Assembly (NCBI GenBank): GCA_937902925.1
Contig: CALFNN010000006.1
Location: 1-64,000, forward strand
Source of the DNA: an uncultured Opitutaceae bacterium
Lineage (GTDB): Bacteria > Verrucomicrobiota > Verrucomicrobiia > Opitutales > Opitutaceae
Reading direction: 5' to 3'
DNA length: 64,000 bases
The translations under genes and the position numbers were made by a program. This document shows, piece by piece, positions 53,008 through 61,821 of this stretch. Below the pieces are notes generated by a model. It did not search any database. It saw only the letters and a program-made list of their open reading frames with translations, and was not told the DNA's origin. Position 1 is the first letter of the stretch, and each line of letters starts with the position of its first letter.

Positions 53008-53568
53008 ATGAAGATCATCCGCTCAGTTGCCTTACTGCTCACGACGGTCGCCACGACGGCGCCGGCCGTGCGCGCCGATTCGCTCGCCCCCGAGAGCGCC
53101 GCCCTTGCCGGGGCGATCACGGCAGCGATCAAGCCGCGGCCAACCCGGCGCGGTCAGGATCTGACGCCATCGTCGCAGCTGACGCGTGACCAGGCGCAAA
53201 TGCTCGCCGGCGCGCTGTCGCGCGTGAACGGGCGGGATATCATCGTCTGCTCGGTTGCGCCGACCGGCAGCATGCGTCCGTATTTCGACGAGAATGCGCT
53301 TCTCCTGTTGGAGGCAGCGCCGTTCAGCGAATTGAAGCTTGGTGACGTCGTCACATTTCTTCACCCGCGACTCCACAAGCTGGTTGTCCACCGCTTGGTG
53401 GAAAAACGCGGAAACGTGTTCTGGTCGAAAGGGGATCACAACGGGTCGATGGACGACGTTTACGTGACGCCCGAAAACTACCAGCGGCGGCTGGCCGGAG
53501 TGGTCTACATGCAGCCCGGTCCCAACGCGGTTTTACGCGCGCCCGTGGCCGCAGCCGAGCCCAACTAG
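53008..53568 (+). CDS. Secreted S26 signal-peptidase-like serine protease
   Basis: A 186-residue protein. Residues 1-23 form a cleavable signal peptide (ending VRADS). The S26 core is APTGSMRPYFDENALLLLE with Ser88, then LGDVVTFLHPRLHKLVVHRL with His128, and FWSKGDHNGSMDD with Asp143. Ser-His-Asp instead of Ser-Lys is the pattern of archaeal/ER-type and SipW-like signal peptidases. Unlike normal signal peptidases it has no retained transmembrane anchor, so it may act as a soluble periplasmic enzyme or an inactive homologue. Confidence 0.72.
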   Translation: MKIIRSVALLLTTVATTAPAVRADSLAPESAALAGAITAAIKPRPTRRGQDLTPSSQLTRDQAQMLAGALSRVNGRDIIVCSVAPTGSMRPYFDENALLLLEAAPFSELKLGDVVTFLHPRLHKLVVHRLVEKRGNVFWSKGDHNGSMDDVYVTPENYQRRLAGVVYMQPGPNAVLRAPVAAAEPN

Positions 53569-53594
53569 CACGATGCGCGCGGCGGCGCGGAGCA

Positions 53595-55415
53595 CTAGGC
53601 GCTCTTGCCGGAACGTTCGAACTTCCGGCGCTCGGTCGCGCTGAGGATCCGTTTGCGGAGGCGCAGGTTCTTGGGCGTGACCTCGACGAACTCGTCGGCG
53701 GCGATGTATTCGATCGACCGTTCGAGCGACAGCTTGGTCGCGGGAGTGAGCCCGGCGGCGACGCCCTCGCCCTGGGAGCGGAAATTGGTGAGCTTCTTTT
53801 CGCGCACGGCGTTGACGGAGATGTCCTCATTGCGGGGATTCTCCCCGACGATCATGCCCTCGTAAACCTGCTCGCCCGGGCCGACAAAGAGCTTGCCGCG
53901 CTCCTGGCACATCACGAGGGCGTAGGCGGTGGTCTCGCCGGCCTCGGTCGCGATGAGCGTGCCGGTGATCCGCGTGAGCACCTCGCCGGCGTAGGGGCCG
54001 TATTCCTTGAACAAGTGGCTGAGCACGCCGCGACCGCTGGTGGCATTGACGACATCGATCTCCATGCCAATGAGACCGCGCGTCGTGATGGTCGCCTCGA
54101 TCATCGTGGAGTGGGACAACTTCTCCATGTTCGTGAGGAGGCCCTTGCGGTTGGCGAGATTCGACATGATGGCGCCGACGCACTCGTCGGGCACCTCGAT
54201 CCAGACCGTTTCGAAGGGCTCGTGGCGGGCGCCATCGACGGTCTTTTCGATCACGGTCGGGCGTGAGACAAGGAGCTCGAACCCCTCGCGGCGCATTGTC
54301 TCGACGAGCACGGCGATTTGCATCGCGCCGCGCGCCTTGACGTTGAAGACGCCGGCCTTGTCGCTGTCGTCGATGTAAATCGAGACGTTGGTCTTGAGTT
54401 CGCGGAAGAGCCGCTCCCGGAGCTGGCGCGAGGTGACGAGTTTGCCTTCCTTGCCGACGAGCGGACCGTCGTTGACGCAGAACTGCATCTCGAGCGTCGG
54501 CGGATCGATCTGGGTGAAGGGCAGGGCGTGCTGCTCGTCGCTGACCGCGATGGTGTCGCCGATGTCGATGTCCTCGAAGCCCGAGACGCCAACGATGTTG
54601 CCGGCGACGCCGGCGGCGGATTCCTGCGTGCCGAGGCCGGAGTATTCGAAGACCTTGGTGATCTTGGCGCGGATGCGTTTGCCGTCGGCATGCCGGATGG
54701 CGAAGACGGGATCGCCAACCGCGACCCGGCCACCGAGAATCTTGCCGATCGCGATGCGGCCCACGTAGTCGCTCCAGTCGATGTTGGAGACGAGCATGTG
54801 GAAGGGCTCGTTGGGCTTGGCGAACGGCGGCGGGATGTGATCGAGGATGGTCTCGAAGAGCGGCGTCATGTCCTTCCGCTCGTCGCCCAGATGATACATC
54901 ATGTAGCCGTCGCGGCCGGAGCCGTAGACGACCGGGGCGTCGAATTGCTCCTCGGTGGCGTTGAGCTCCATGAGAAGCTCGAGCACCTTGTCATACATCT
55001 TGGTGGGTTCGGCGTTCTCCCGATCGATCTTGTTGATGACGATGATGACCTTGAGGCCGTGGGCAAGGGCCTTGCGGAGCACAAAGCGGGTCTGGGCTTG
55101 GGGCCCGTCATAGGCATCGACGACCAGCAACACGCCATCGACCATGCGGAGGGCGCGTTCGACTTCGCCGCCGAAATCGGCGTGGCCGGGGGTGTCGACG
55201 ATGTTGACGATCTTGTCCTTCCAGTGAACGGACGTGTTCTTCGCCTTGATGGTGATGCCTTTTTCCTTCTCGAGGTCCATCGAGTCCATGGCGCGCTCCT
55301 CGACCTGCTGATTGGCGCGGAAGACGCCGCCCTCCTTGAGGAGTTTGTCGACAAGGGTGGTTTTGCCGTGGTCGACGTGGGCGATGATGGCGATATTGCG
55401 GATGCTCTGGTTCAT
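53595..55415 (-). CDS. typA: Ribosome-associated GTPase TypA/BipA
   Basis: A 606-residue translational GTPase. The G1 motif [15 protein letters not shown], the switch [21 protein letters not shown] and NKIDRENA are in the first 140 residues. EF-G-like domains follow, then the BipA-specific C-terminal domain ([18 protein letters not shown]...[11 protein letters not shown]). It supports 50S assembly and stress adaptation. The start is the ATG at 55413-55415 ([17 protein letters not shown]); a longer open frame upstream is not conserved. Confidence 0.96.
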   Translation of the reverse strand: MNQSIRNIAIIAHVDHGKTTLVDKLLKEGGVFRANQQVEERAMDSMDLEKEKGITIKAKNTSVHWKDKIVNIVDTPGHADFGGEVERALRMVDGVLLVVDAYDGPQAQTRFVLRKALAHGLKVIIVINKIDRENAEPTKMYDKVLELLMELNATEEQFDAPVVYGSGRDGYMMYHLGDERKDMTPLFETILDHIPPPFAKPNEPFHMLVSNIDWSDYVGRIAIGKILGGRVAVGDPVFAIRHADGKRIRAKITKVFEYSGLGTQESAAGVAGNIVGVSGFEDIDIGDTIAVSDEQHALPFTQIDPPTLEMQFCVNDGPLVGKEGKLVTSRQLRERLFRELKTNVSIYIDDSDKAGVFNVKARGAMQIAVLVETMRREGFELLVSRPTVIEKTVDGARHEPFETVWIEVPDECVGAIMSNLANRKGLLTNMEKLSHSTMIEATITTRGLIGMEIDVVNATSGRGVLSHLFKEYGPYAGEVLTRITGTLIATEAGETTAYALVMCQERGKLFVGPGEQVYEGMIVGENPRNEDISVNAVREKKLTNFRSQGEGVAAGLTPATKLSLERSIEYIAADEFVEVTPKNLRLRKRILSATERRKFERSGKSA

Positions 55416-55574
55416 TGGCGGACGCGGTCGTGTGTTGGAAAAAGAGGCCCAACGTGCGGACGCGTCTGCCCGAAAGCAAGGCCGAAGGGCGGGAGAGACG
55501 CAACTCATGGCTGGCTCGGGAGCGGATGGCCGGCGGAATTCGGTCCGGCTGGCCGGCGGACGTCCGGTCGCGTG

Positions 55575-57059
55575 CTACGCGGCGACGGACTTCATGACGG
55601 CCAGCGCAGGCAGGTAACAGGTGAAACGCGTGCCCTCGCCGACCTCGGTCTCGACGGCGATGAAGCCATGGTGGCGGCGGATCACGCGCAGAACCGTGGC
55701 GAGTCCGAGGCCGGTCGACACTTCGCGCGGCTTCGTGGTGAAAAATGGATCGAACAGTCGCTCCCGGACCTCCGGAGACATACCCGTGCCGCTATCGCCG
55801 ACGCTCACCGTCACAAAATCCCCTGCCTTTGCGTCCGGGGCGATGGTCCGCGCGTCGTTCGCACTGAGCGTGACGACGCCGGACTCGAACTGCATCCGGC
55901 CGCCGTCCGGCATCGCGTCACGGGCGTTGACGCAAAGATTCATCATCACCTGATGAAGCTGGCTCGCGTCGCCCATGACCGCGGGGAGATCGGCGGGCGT
56001 CACGACATCCAGTTCGATCTTCCCTCCGAGGAGTTTGCCGACGATTTCCACGGTCTCGTGCATGACCGCGGCCACGCTGACCGGTTTGAGCGCCTGGTCG
56101 GCGCCGCGGGCGAACATCAGGATGCCCCGGAGCAACGTGGCGCCGCGCTCGGCGCTCTGCTGGATGAGGCGGGTGCGATGACGCACTTCGGCGGGTGCGT
56201 TTCTCTCCAGGACCTCGGCGTTGCCGATGACCGACATGAGCAGGTTATTCACGTCGTGCACGACGCCGCCCGCAATCTGTCCCAGCAGTTCGATGCGCTG
56301 CAGGCGGAGGATTTGTGTCTCGAGCTGCTTGCGTTCGGTGATGTCGCGCAGGATGAATTCAAAAATCGCGCCGTCGGAATGGGGCAGGCGGACCACGGTG
56401 ACGTCGGCATTCGCGCCGGGCGCGGCACAGAGCGCCAGCGGCGTCTCGAACGATTCGACGCGCCGGCCGGTCGGGTCCCGCGCGGAAAGCCGGGCCTTCA
56501 GAACCTCGGCGGTGGCGCCCGGAAAGCAGTCGAAGATTCGGGCCGGCACCTGCCCGACGAGCCGCACGAGCGCGCCGTTGGCGTGGAGCAGCCGGCCGTC
56601 GGCGTCGGTCAGACCGATCGCGTCGGGCGAATGCGCGACCGCGGCCTCGAAGCGTTCGCGCTCTTCGCCGATCTGGCGGAAACGATTGAGGTCGGTGATC
56701 GTGCGGACGCGGGTGCGCAGCTCGATCGGGTCGACCGGTTTGGTGAGAAACTCATCGGCACCGGCTGCGAGTCCGCGCAACCGTGACGAGCGTCCTTCGA
56801 GAGCGGTCAGGAGAATGATGGGAATCTGGCGGAGTGCCGGGTCCGCGCGAAGCTTCCGACAGACCTCGAATCCATCCAAATCCGGCATCACGATGTCGAG
56901 CAGCACGACGTCAGGCAAAATGCGCTTGGCGAGTTCTAGCGCCTGAAATCCACTCTTGGCGAAGAGCACCGCGTAACCTTCGGACGCCAGCAAGCTCTGG
57001 AGCAGCTCGCGGCTGACCTGGTCGTCGTCGACGACGAGCACGGTGCTGGCTTTCGGCAT
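55575..57059 (-). CDS. Hybrid REC-PAS-histidine kinase
   Basis: A 494-residue soluble signalling protein. The N-terminal receiver (STVLVVDDDQVSRELLQSLL; Asp in VVLLDIVMPDLDG; Lys in LTKPVDP) is followed by a PAS domain (about 145-260), a dimerisation domain with phospho-His in GQIAGGVVHDVNNLLMSVIG and an ATPase domain (MNLCVNARDAMPDGG; VSVGDSGTGMSPEVRERLFD; TGLGLATVLRVIRRHHG). No membrane segment, so it senses a cytosolic cue or takes phosphate from another kinase. The start is the ATG at 57057-57059; further in-frame sequence upstream is not conserved. No regulator gene is adjacent. Confidence 0.9.
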   Translation of the reverse strand: MPKASTVLVVDDDQVSRELLQSLLASEGYAVLFAKSGFQALELAKRILPDVVLLDIVMPDLDGFEVCRKLRADPALRQIPIILLTALEGRSSRLRGLAAGADEFLTKPVDPIELRTRVRTITDLNRFRQIGEERERFEAAVAHSPDAIGLTDADGRLLHANGALVRLVGQVPARIFDCFPGATAEVLKARLSARDPTGRRVESFETPLALCAAPGANADVTVVRLPHSDGAIFEFILRDITERKQLETQILRLQRIELLGQIAGGVVHDVNNLLMSVIGNAEVLERNAPAEVRHRTRLIQQSAERGATLLRGILMFARGADQALKPVSVAAVMHETVEIVGKLLGGKIELDVVTPADLPAVMGDASQLHQVMMNLCVNARDAMPDGGRMQFESGVVTLSANDARTIAPDAKAGDFVTVSVGDSGTGMSPEVRERLFDPFFTTKPREVSTGLGLATVLRVIRRHHGFIAVETEVGEGTRFTCYLPALAVMKSVAA

Positions 57060-57179
57060 GACCGGCAGACTGCATCCGCGGCGGACGAAAGCCGACGCCT
57101 TTTGCTGGTCATTTCTTGCCATTCGTTGCGCTGAATATGACCGGAAGCACGGAGCAGCCGGATCGGGCATAGATTTTTT

Positions 57180-57208
57180 GCCGGCCCCGCCCCGACAAGC
57201 CGGCCGGC
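57180..57208. repeat. GC-rich inverted repeat after the esterase gene
   Basis: GCCGGCC (57180-57186) and GGCCGGC (57202-57208) flank 15 nt, just beyond the esterase stop. T residues lie on the wrong side for a minus-strand terminator. It may still stall polymerase or protect the 3' end. Confidence 0.3.
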
Positions 57209-57213
57209 GGAGA

Positions 57214-58134
57214 TCACCTGAGGAAATCCCGTTCTTTCAGCCAGTAGAGGCACTCGTCGGCCCACGGCGGAGCGGGATGCCCCGGGCTACCCAACCCGAG
57301 GCCGTGAGAACCTTTTTCGTAAACGTGCAGCGAAAACGGAACGCCGGCCTTCCGGAGGGCGGAGGCGAAGAGCAGGGTGTTTTCGACGGGGACGGTCTTG
57401 TCCTCGAACGTAGCCCAGAGAAAGCACGGTGGCGTCTGCGGGGTGACCTGCAGCTCATCCGACATATCCTTGACCAATTCCGACGAAGGATTGTCGCCGA
57501 GCAGGTTCTTTTTCGAACCGGCGTGCGTGAATTCCCCCATCGTGATCACCGCGTAGCAGAGGACGCCCAAGTCGGGGCGCGAACTTTCGCGGTCGATTGG
57601 ATCGACCGCAGCGGGGTCACCCGCGTCGAAATGCGTGAGCAGGGTGGCGGCGAGATGGCCACCGGCGGACGAGCCGATGATCCCGACCCGCGCGGGATCG
57701 AGGCCGTCGCGCCTCGCAAAGGAACGCACCATGCGCAATCCGCGCGCGGCATCCTGCAGCATGGCGGGATGGTGATAACCGCTGGTGCCGAGCCGGTATT
57801 TCAGCACGTAGGCGGCAACACCGTGGGCGGCCAGCCACCTGGCGTAACCGGCGCCTTCGTGGGTCGCGAGATTGGCGTAGCCGCCGCCCGGCAGGACGAG
57901 CATCGAGGTGCCATTTCGCTTGGCGGGGTCGGGAAGAAAGGCGGTGAGCGTCGGCATGTCCTGCGGGCGTTCGCCCAGGCTGCCGGGCGCGTGGCCGGTC
58001 CAGAGGGGAATCGCCGCTTCCGCTTGGACCGGCTCGGGCGCGGGAGTCGGGTCGGCGGCTTCGATGGCGACCGGCAAAGCGAGCAGCGCGACGACGGTGA
58101 ACAGCAATTGAGGTTGGCGCAGGGGCGTTTTCAT
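57214..58134 (-). CDS. Secreted alpha/beta-hydrolase, carbohydrate-esterase-like
   Basis: A 306-residue hydrolase with a signal peptide (LLFTVVALLALPVAIEA). LVLPGGGYANLATHEGAGYA is the oxyanion-hole region, the nucleophile Ser is in VGIIGSSAGGHLAATLL, and the catalytic His is probably in YEKGSHGLGLG. The pattern matches the acetyl-xylan-esterase-like (BD-FAE type) hydrolases that remove acyl groups from plant polysaccharides, consistent with the pectin enzymes in the window. Start ATG 58132-58134; five more codons upstream are also open. It is downstream of a strong terminator for the minus-strand RNA region. Confidence 0.85.
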   Translation of the reverse strand: MKTPLRQPQLLFTVVALLALPVAIEAADPTPAPEPVQAEAAIPLWTGHAPGSLGERPQDMPTLTAFLPDPAKRNGTSMLVLPGGGYANLATHEGAGYARWLAAHGVAAYVLKYRLGTSGYHHPAMLQDAARGLRMVRSFARRDGLDPARVGIIGSSAGGHLAATLLTHFDAGDPAAVDPIDRESSRPDLGVLCYAVITMGEFTHAGSKKNLLGDNPSSELVKDMSDELQVTPQTPPCFLWATFEDKTVPVENTLLFASALRKAGVPFSLHVYEKGSHGLGLGSPGHPAPPWADECLYWLKERDFLR

Positions 58135-58186
58135 CGCGGGCCAGCACAAGGAATTCCGCCGGCGGAGGCGAGGGGAGTTTGCGGAG

Positions 58187-58223
58187 AAAAAATAAGGCCC
58201 CGGGACCTTGCGGTCCCGGGGCC
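58187..58223 (-). terminator. Strong intrinsic terminator of the minus-strand RNA
   Basis: A perfect 12-bp stem, GGCCCCGGGACC (58196-58207) with GGTCCCGGGGCC (58212-58223). On the minus strand the loop is GCAA and the tail reads TTATTTTTTC. It stops transcription about 50 nt before the esterase start, so the esterase has its own promoter or depends on readthrough. It is the main evidence that 58224-59100 is transcribed leftwards. Confidence 0.88.
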
Positions 58224-59100
58224 AAATTTTGGGGGTGGGCGTTCGTCACACGCTCTTTCCCGGCGGCACACGCTTGGACGCGCTCGCTTTCGCGGGCGGT
58301 GTGCTTCCCGACGCCACTCTCCGCGGCATGCGGATGTCTCGGTCTCATGGCGGGACCGTCCTGACCGTTGCCGGTCGGGATCTATCGAGTGAGGCCTCTG
58401 CGCCCGGTTCGGTCGCTCCCTGCCGGGAGCGGCGCGCCGGACGTGGTGCTGACACGCCTGCAATACCACTGTCTCGCGTCGGCACCGTTGCCACGGGGAC
58501 TGCACCAGCTTGTGGCTGGCCGTTGGCCCCGCGTTACGGGTCTGACCTCTTAACTCTCAGGTTGCTTTCGCTTTTGCAGCGGGGTGACGTGCTTTTTCAC
58601 GCCGCCCCAGTGAGGAGGTTGGCGGACTTTGCCAGGTCCGTTCGCTCCCCGCCGCCGCGCCGTCCTTGCGCGCCTTGCTCGTGCGAACGAGCGAGGCCTT
58701 TTGGCGGGGTGGGCCCGCCGGACAACGCGACTGCGTTCTGGTCTGCGCAGTAGCAACCTAAACCCTCTGGGGTAACTGCGTCGGCGCACGGGTCGAAACG
58801 CCCCGTGGGCCTGACTCGGTTCGCGCGCGGTTTCTAATCGCGCCTTACCGCTCAGCTCCTGATTCGTGAAGACTGACCGGACACGACTCCGGCCAGAGGA
58901 ACTGGTGATATGTGCCTGCCAAACCACTGACGTGGTTTGAAGGGGAAGGCGGCACCAGCTGCCACCAACCTTTCCCCGGTCGCCCGGGATTATCCCAGTC
59001 GTGCTCTCGGCGGCTTTTTTCAGGCCGCCGCGCTGCGACTGTTCTATCAAGGAACGTGGCAGACGCTGCGCGCAGAATTGAAAAAATGAAGCCTTTGTTC
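58187..59100 (-). ncRNA. Candidate large structured non-coding RNA, class unknown
   Basis: About 0.9 kb with no recognisable protein on either strand. Perfect hairpins include 58920-58939 (8 bp), 59008-59030 (7 bp), 58677-58692 (6 bp) and 58787-58807 (6 bp). On the minus strand several loops are GNRA: GCAA in ACCGGCAACGGT (near 58370) and in the terminator, GAAA in CGCGAAAGCG (near 58289) and in GCGAAAGC (near 58568). The region ends at a strong minus-strand terminator. I looked for RNase P (GAGGAAAGTCC), tmRNA (T-loop plus CCA end), SRP RNA and group II domain V signatures and did not find them. The 5' end is a guess; it may be more than one RNA. Confidence 0.5.
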
Positions 59101-59197
59101 TCCACAATTTTTTCACCGGCCAAAGCGGTGAATAACTTGGGAGCAATCTGATTCACCGGTTATTCACGGGCTTGCCACCGCCCGAAACGCCCGGACG

Positions 59198-59221
59198 CTC
59201 TCTCTCTCTCTCTCTCTCTCT
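59198..59221 (+). repeat. (CT)12 dinucleotide microsatellite in the hrpB leader
   Basis: Twelve CT units end 9 nt before the hrpB ATG. A dinucleotide run of this length is unusual in a high-GC chromosome and can change length by slippage. No start codon lies upstream in frame, so the tract is in the 5' untranslated region, where it could alter spacing or initiation efficiency. Confidence 0.9.
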
Positions 59222-59230
59222 TCCCCGAGC

Positions 59231-61777
59231 ATGGCCCCCCGCGAACTGCCCATCTACGAACTCGAAGACGCTGTCGTCGCATCGCAGCGGGCGCAGGGCC
59301 GGTTGATTGTGCAGGCGCCGACCGGTTCGGGGAAATCGACGCAGATCCCGCAGATGCTGCTCAAGCACGGGCTGTTGGGTGCGAAAGGCGAGGTTGTGGT
59401 GCTGCAACCCCGGCGGCTGGCGGCGCGCCTGCTCGCGAAACGCGTGGCGGAGGAGATGGGTGTGACGCTGGGAGAGGAAGTCGGCTACCAGATCCGGCTC
59501 GAGTCGCGAGTCAGCGAGCGGACACGGATCCGGTTCGTCACCGAGGGCATTTTGCTGCGGCAGATGTCCTTCGACGCGGGGTTGCGCGGAATGGCCGCGA
59601 TCGTCTTCGACGAATTCCACGAGCGCCACCTCTATGGCGACATTTCGCTGGCGCGTGCCGTGCAGATCCAGCGGACGACGCGACCCGATCTGAAGTTGAT
59701 CGTGATGTCGGCGACCCTCGATGCAGGCGCCCTCAAGGCTTACCTCGCCCCGTGTGAGGTGCTGGTGTCCCAAGGCCGGAGTTTCCCCGTGCGGATTCAA
59801 TACCTGCCGAAGCCGGTGAACTTCGAGAACGATCCGGTGTGGGACGTGGCCGCCCGCGAATGCGAGCGGGTGGCGATGGCCTCGCACGGAGACATGCTGG
59901 TCTTCATGCCGGGGGCGTATGAGATCGGCCGGACCGTGCAAGCGATCCAGAGTGCGCGGGCGCTGCGGGATTTCGTCTGTTTCCCGCTGCACGGCGAGCT
60001 GCCGCCGGAGCAGCAGGACCGGGCGGTCGCACGCTACGACGCACGCAAGATCATCGTGGCGACGAACGTGGCCGAAACCTCGCTCACGATCGATGGCGTG
60101 ACCACGGTGATCGACGGCGGGCTGGCGCGCATGGCGCGGTTCGATCCCCACCGCGGCATCAACACGCTGCTGATCGAGAAGATTTCCGTGGCGAGCGCCG
60201 ATCAGCGGGCGGGTCGGGCCGGCCGCACGGCGCCGGGCGTGTGCGTGCGGTTGTGGGCGGAGCGCGAACACGCGAACCGCGCGCCCCAGGAGCTGCCCGA
60301 GGTGAAGCGGCTGGACTTGTCGGAGATCGTGCTGACGTTGAAGGCGGGCGGGATCGACGATGTGGCGAACTTCCCGTGGCTCGAGAAGCCCGATGCGGTC
60401 GGGTTGGGGCGGGCGGAAAACCTCCTGGCGGACCTGGGCGCGCTGGCGGGCGAAAAAAAATCGATCACGGAAACCGGCCGGAAGATGCTGCGGTTTCCGG
60501 TTCATCCGCGCTATGCCCGGATGCTGCTCGCGGCCGAGGACCGGGGATGCGTGCGTCCGGTGGCGCTGATGGCGGCCCTGACGCAGGGGCGGAATTTTCT
60601 GCTGCGCGGCGTGCCGCGCGAAGTCGAGAAGGCGCGGGAGGACGCGCTGGGCGAGGAGCACGAGAGCGATTTTTTCCTGCTGATGCGGGCGTGGCGTTAC
60701 GCGGACCAGGCCAGCTATGCGATCGAGGCGTGCCGGCGACTGGGCATCCACGCCCAGGGCGCCCGGCAGGTCGGGCCGTTGTTCGAGCAGTTCCTCGCGA
60801 TCGCGAAAAAGGAGGGCCTCGACACCGCGGAGCGCCGGACCGACGGGACGGCCGTGCGGAAATGCGTCCTCGCCGGGTTCTCCGACCAGCTGGCGCGGCG
60901 GCTCGACGCGGGGACGCTGCGTTGCGAGCTGGTCCACAACCGTCGCGGCGTGCTCGCGCGGGAGAGCGGGATCCAGCAGGCGAAGTTGCTCGTCGCCGCC
61001 GAAATCAGCGAGATCGGCCGGGGCGACGGCGAGGTAAGCACGTTGCTCACGCTCGCGACCGCGATCGAGGAAGCGTGGCTGAGGGAAATCTTTCCCGACG
61101 ACTATCGCGAAGTGCGCGGGGCGACCTACGACGAGGCGATCAAGCGAGTGGTGTCGCGACGCGAGCGGCGTTTCCGCGACCTCGTGCTGGAGGCAAAAGT
61201 GAGCAGCGACGAAGCGCCGCTCAACGAAGCGGCGGCGTTGCTGACCCGCGAAGTCGTGGCGGGACGATTGAAACTCGAAACCTGGGATGACGCGGTCGAG
61301 CAATGGATTCTGCGCGTGAACCGGATGGCCGAATGGTTTCCCGAGTTGGAGGTCAACCCGATCACGGACGCGGACCGTGCGACGCTCATCGAGCAGATCT
61401 GCTATGGCGAACTCGGCTACCGCGCCATCAAGGACAAACCCGTGATGCCGGTCCTGCGCGACTGGTTGACGGCGGAGCAACTGGCGGTGATCGACGACTA
61501 CCTGCCTGAGCGCCTGGTCATGGACAACGGACGAAAAGCGCGGTTGACTTACAACAAAGAAGGCCCGCCCGTCTTGAGCGCCCGTATCCAGGAGCTCTTC
61601 GGCATCGGGGGAAGATTCTCCATCGGCCACGGGCGCGTGCCCGTAAAAATCGAGGTGCTCGCGCCCAATCACCGGCCGATCCAAGTGACCGACGATCTGA
61701 CGAATTTCTGGCGCGAGCAATATCCGAGAATCAAGCCCGAGCTGGCGCGGCGCTATCCCAGGCACGAGTGGCGGTAA
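59231..61777 (+). CDS. hrpB: ATP-dependent helicase HrpB
   Basis: An 848-residue DEAH-box helicase. Motif I is LIVQAPTGSGKSTQIPQML (about residues 25-43), motif II is FDEFHERH (the DEFH variant seen in HrpB), motif III SAT, and motif VI ADQRAGRAGRTAPGVCVRLW. The C-terminal HrpB domain is present (GRFSIGHGRVPVKIEVLAPN; QVTDDLTNFWREQYPRIKPE). RNA or nucleic-acid substrate and cellular role are poorly known in this family. The ATG at 59231 follows a (CT)12 tract instead of an SD. Confidence 0.93.
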   Translation: MAPRELPIYELEDAVVASQRAQGRLIVQAPTGSGKSTQIPQMLLKHGLLGAKGEVVVLQPRRLAARLLAKRVAEEMGVTLGEEVGYQIRLESRVSERTRIRFVTEGILLRQMSFDAGLRGMAAIVFDEFHERHLYGDISLARAVQIQRTTRPDLKLIVMSATLDAGALKAYLAPCEVLVSQGRSFPVRIQYLPKPVNFENDPVWDVAARECERVAMASHGDMLVFMPGAYEIGRTVQAIQSARALRDFVCFPLHGELPPEQQDRAVARYDARKIIVATNVAETSLTIDGVTTVIDGGLARMARFDPHRGINTLLIEKISVASADQRAGRAGRTAPGVCVRLWAEREHANRAPQELPEVKRLDLSEIVLTLKAGGIDDVANFPWLEKPDAVGLGRAENLLADLGALAGEKKSITETGRKMLRFPVHPRYARMLLAAEDRGCVRPVALMAALTQGRNFLLRGVPREVEKAREDALGEEHESDFFLLMRAWRYADQASYAIEACRRLGIHAQGARQVGPLFEQFLAIAKKEGLDTAERRTDGTAVRKCVLAGFSDQLARRLDAGTLRCELVHNRRGVLARESGIQQAKLLVAAEISEIGRGDGEVSTLLTLATAIEEAWLREIFPDDYREVRGATYDEAIKRVVSRRERRFRDLVLEAKVSSDEAPLNEAAALLTREVVAGRLKLETWDDAVEQWILRVNRMAEWFPELEVNPITDADRATLIEQICYGELGYRAIKDKPVMPVLRDWLTAEQLAVIDDYLPERLVMDNGRKARLTYNKEGPPVLSARIQELFGIGGRFSIGHGRVPVKIEVLAPNHRPIQVTDDLTNFWREQYPRIKPELARRYPRHEWR

Positions 61778-61821
61778 GCCCGACGGACCGGCGGGTGGTA
61801 GCGGCCCGCACGCCGGCCGGG

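Noticed and set aside
58224-59100. Assignment of the structured region to RNase P RNA or tmRNA
   Set aside because: The GAGGAAAGTCC core of RNase P and the tRNA-like T-loop/CCA end and tag frame of tmRNA were not found. Local resemblances such as CCCGTAACGCGGG are too short to count. A covariance-model scan could overturn this.
58550-59146. 198-codon minus-strand open frame inside the structured RNA region
   Set aside because: No conserved domain, erratic composition, and it runs through many perfect hairpins; better explained as non-coding RNA.
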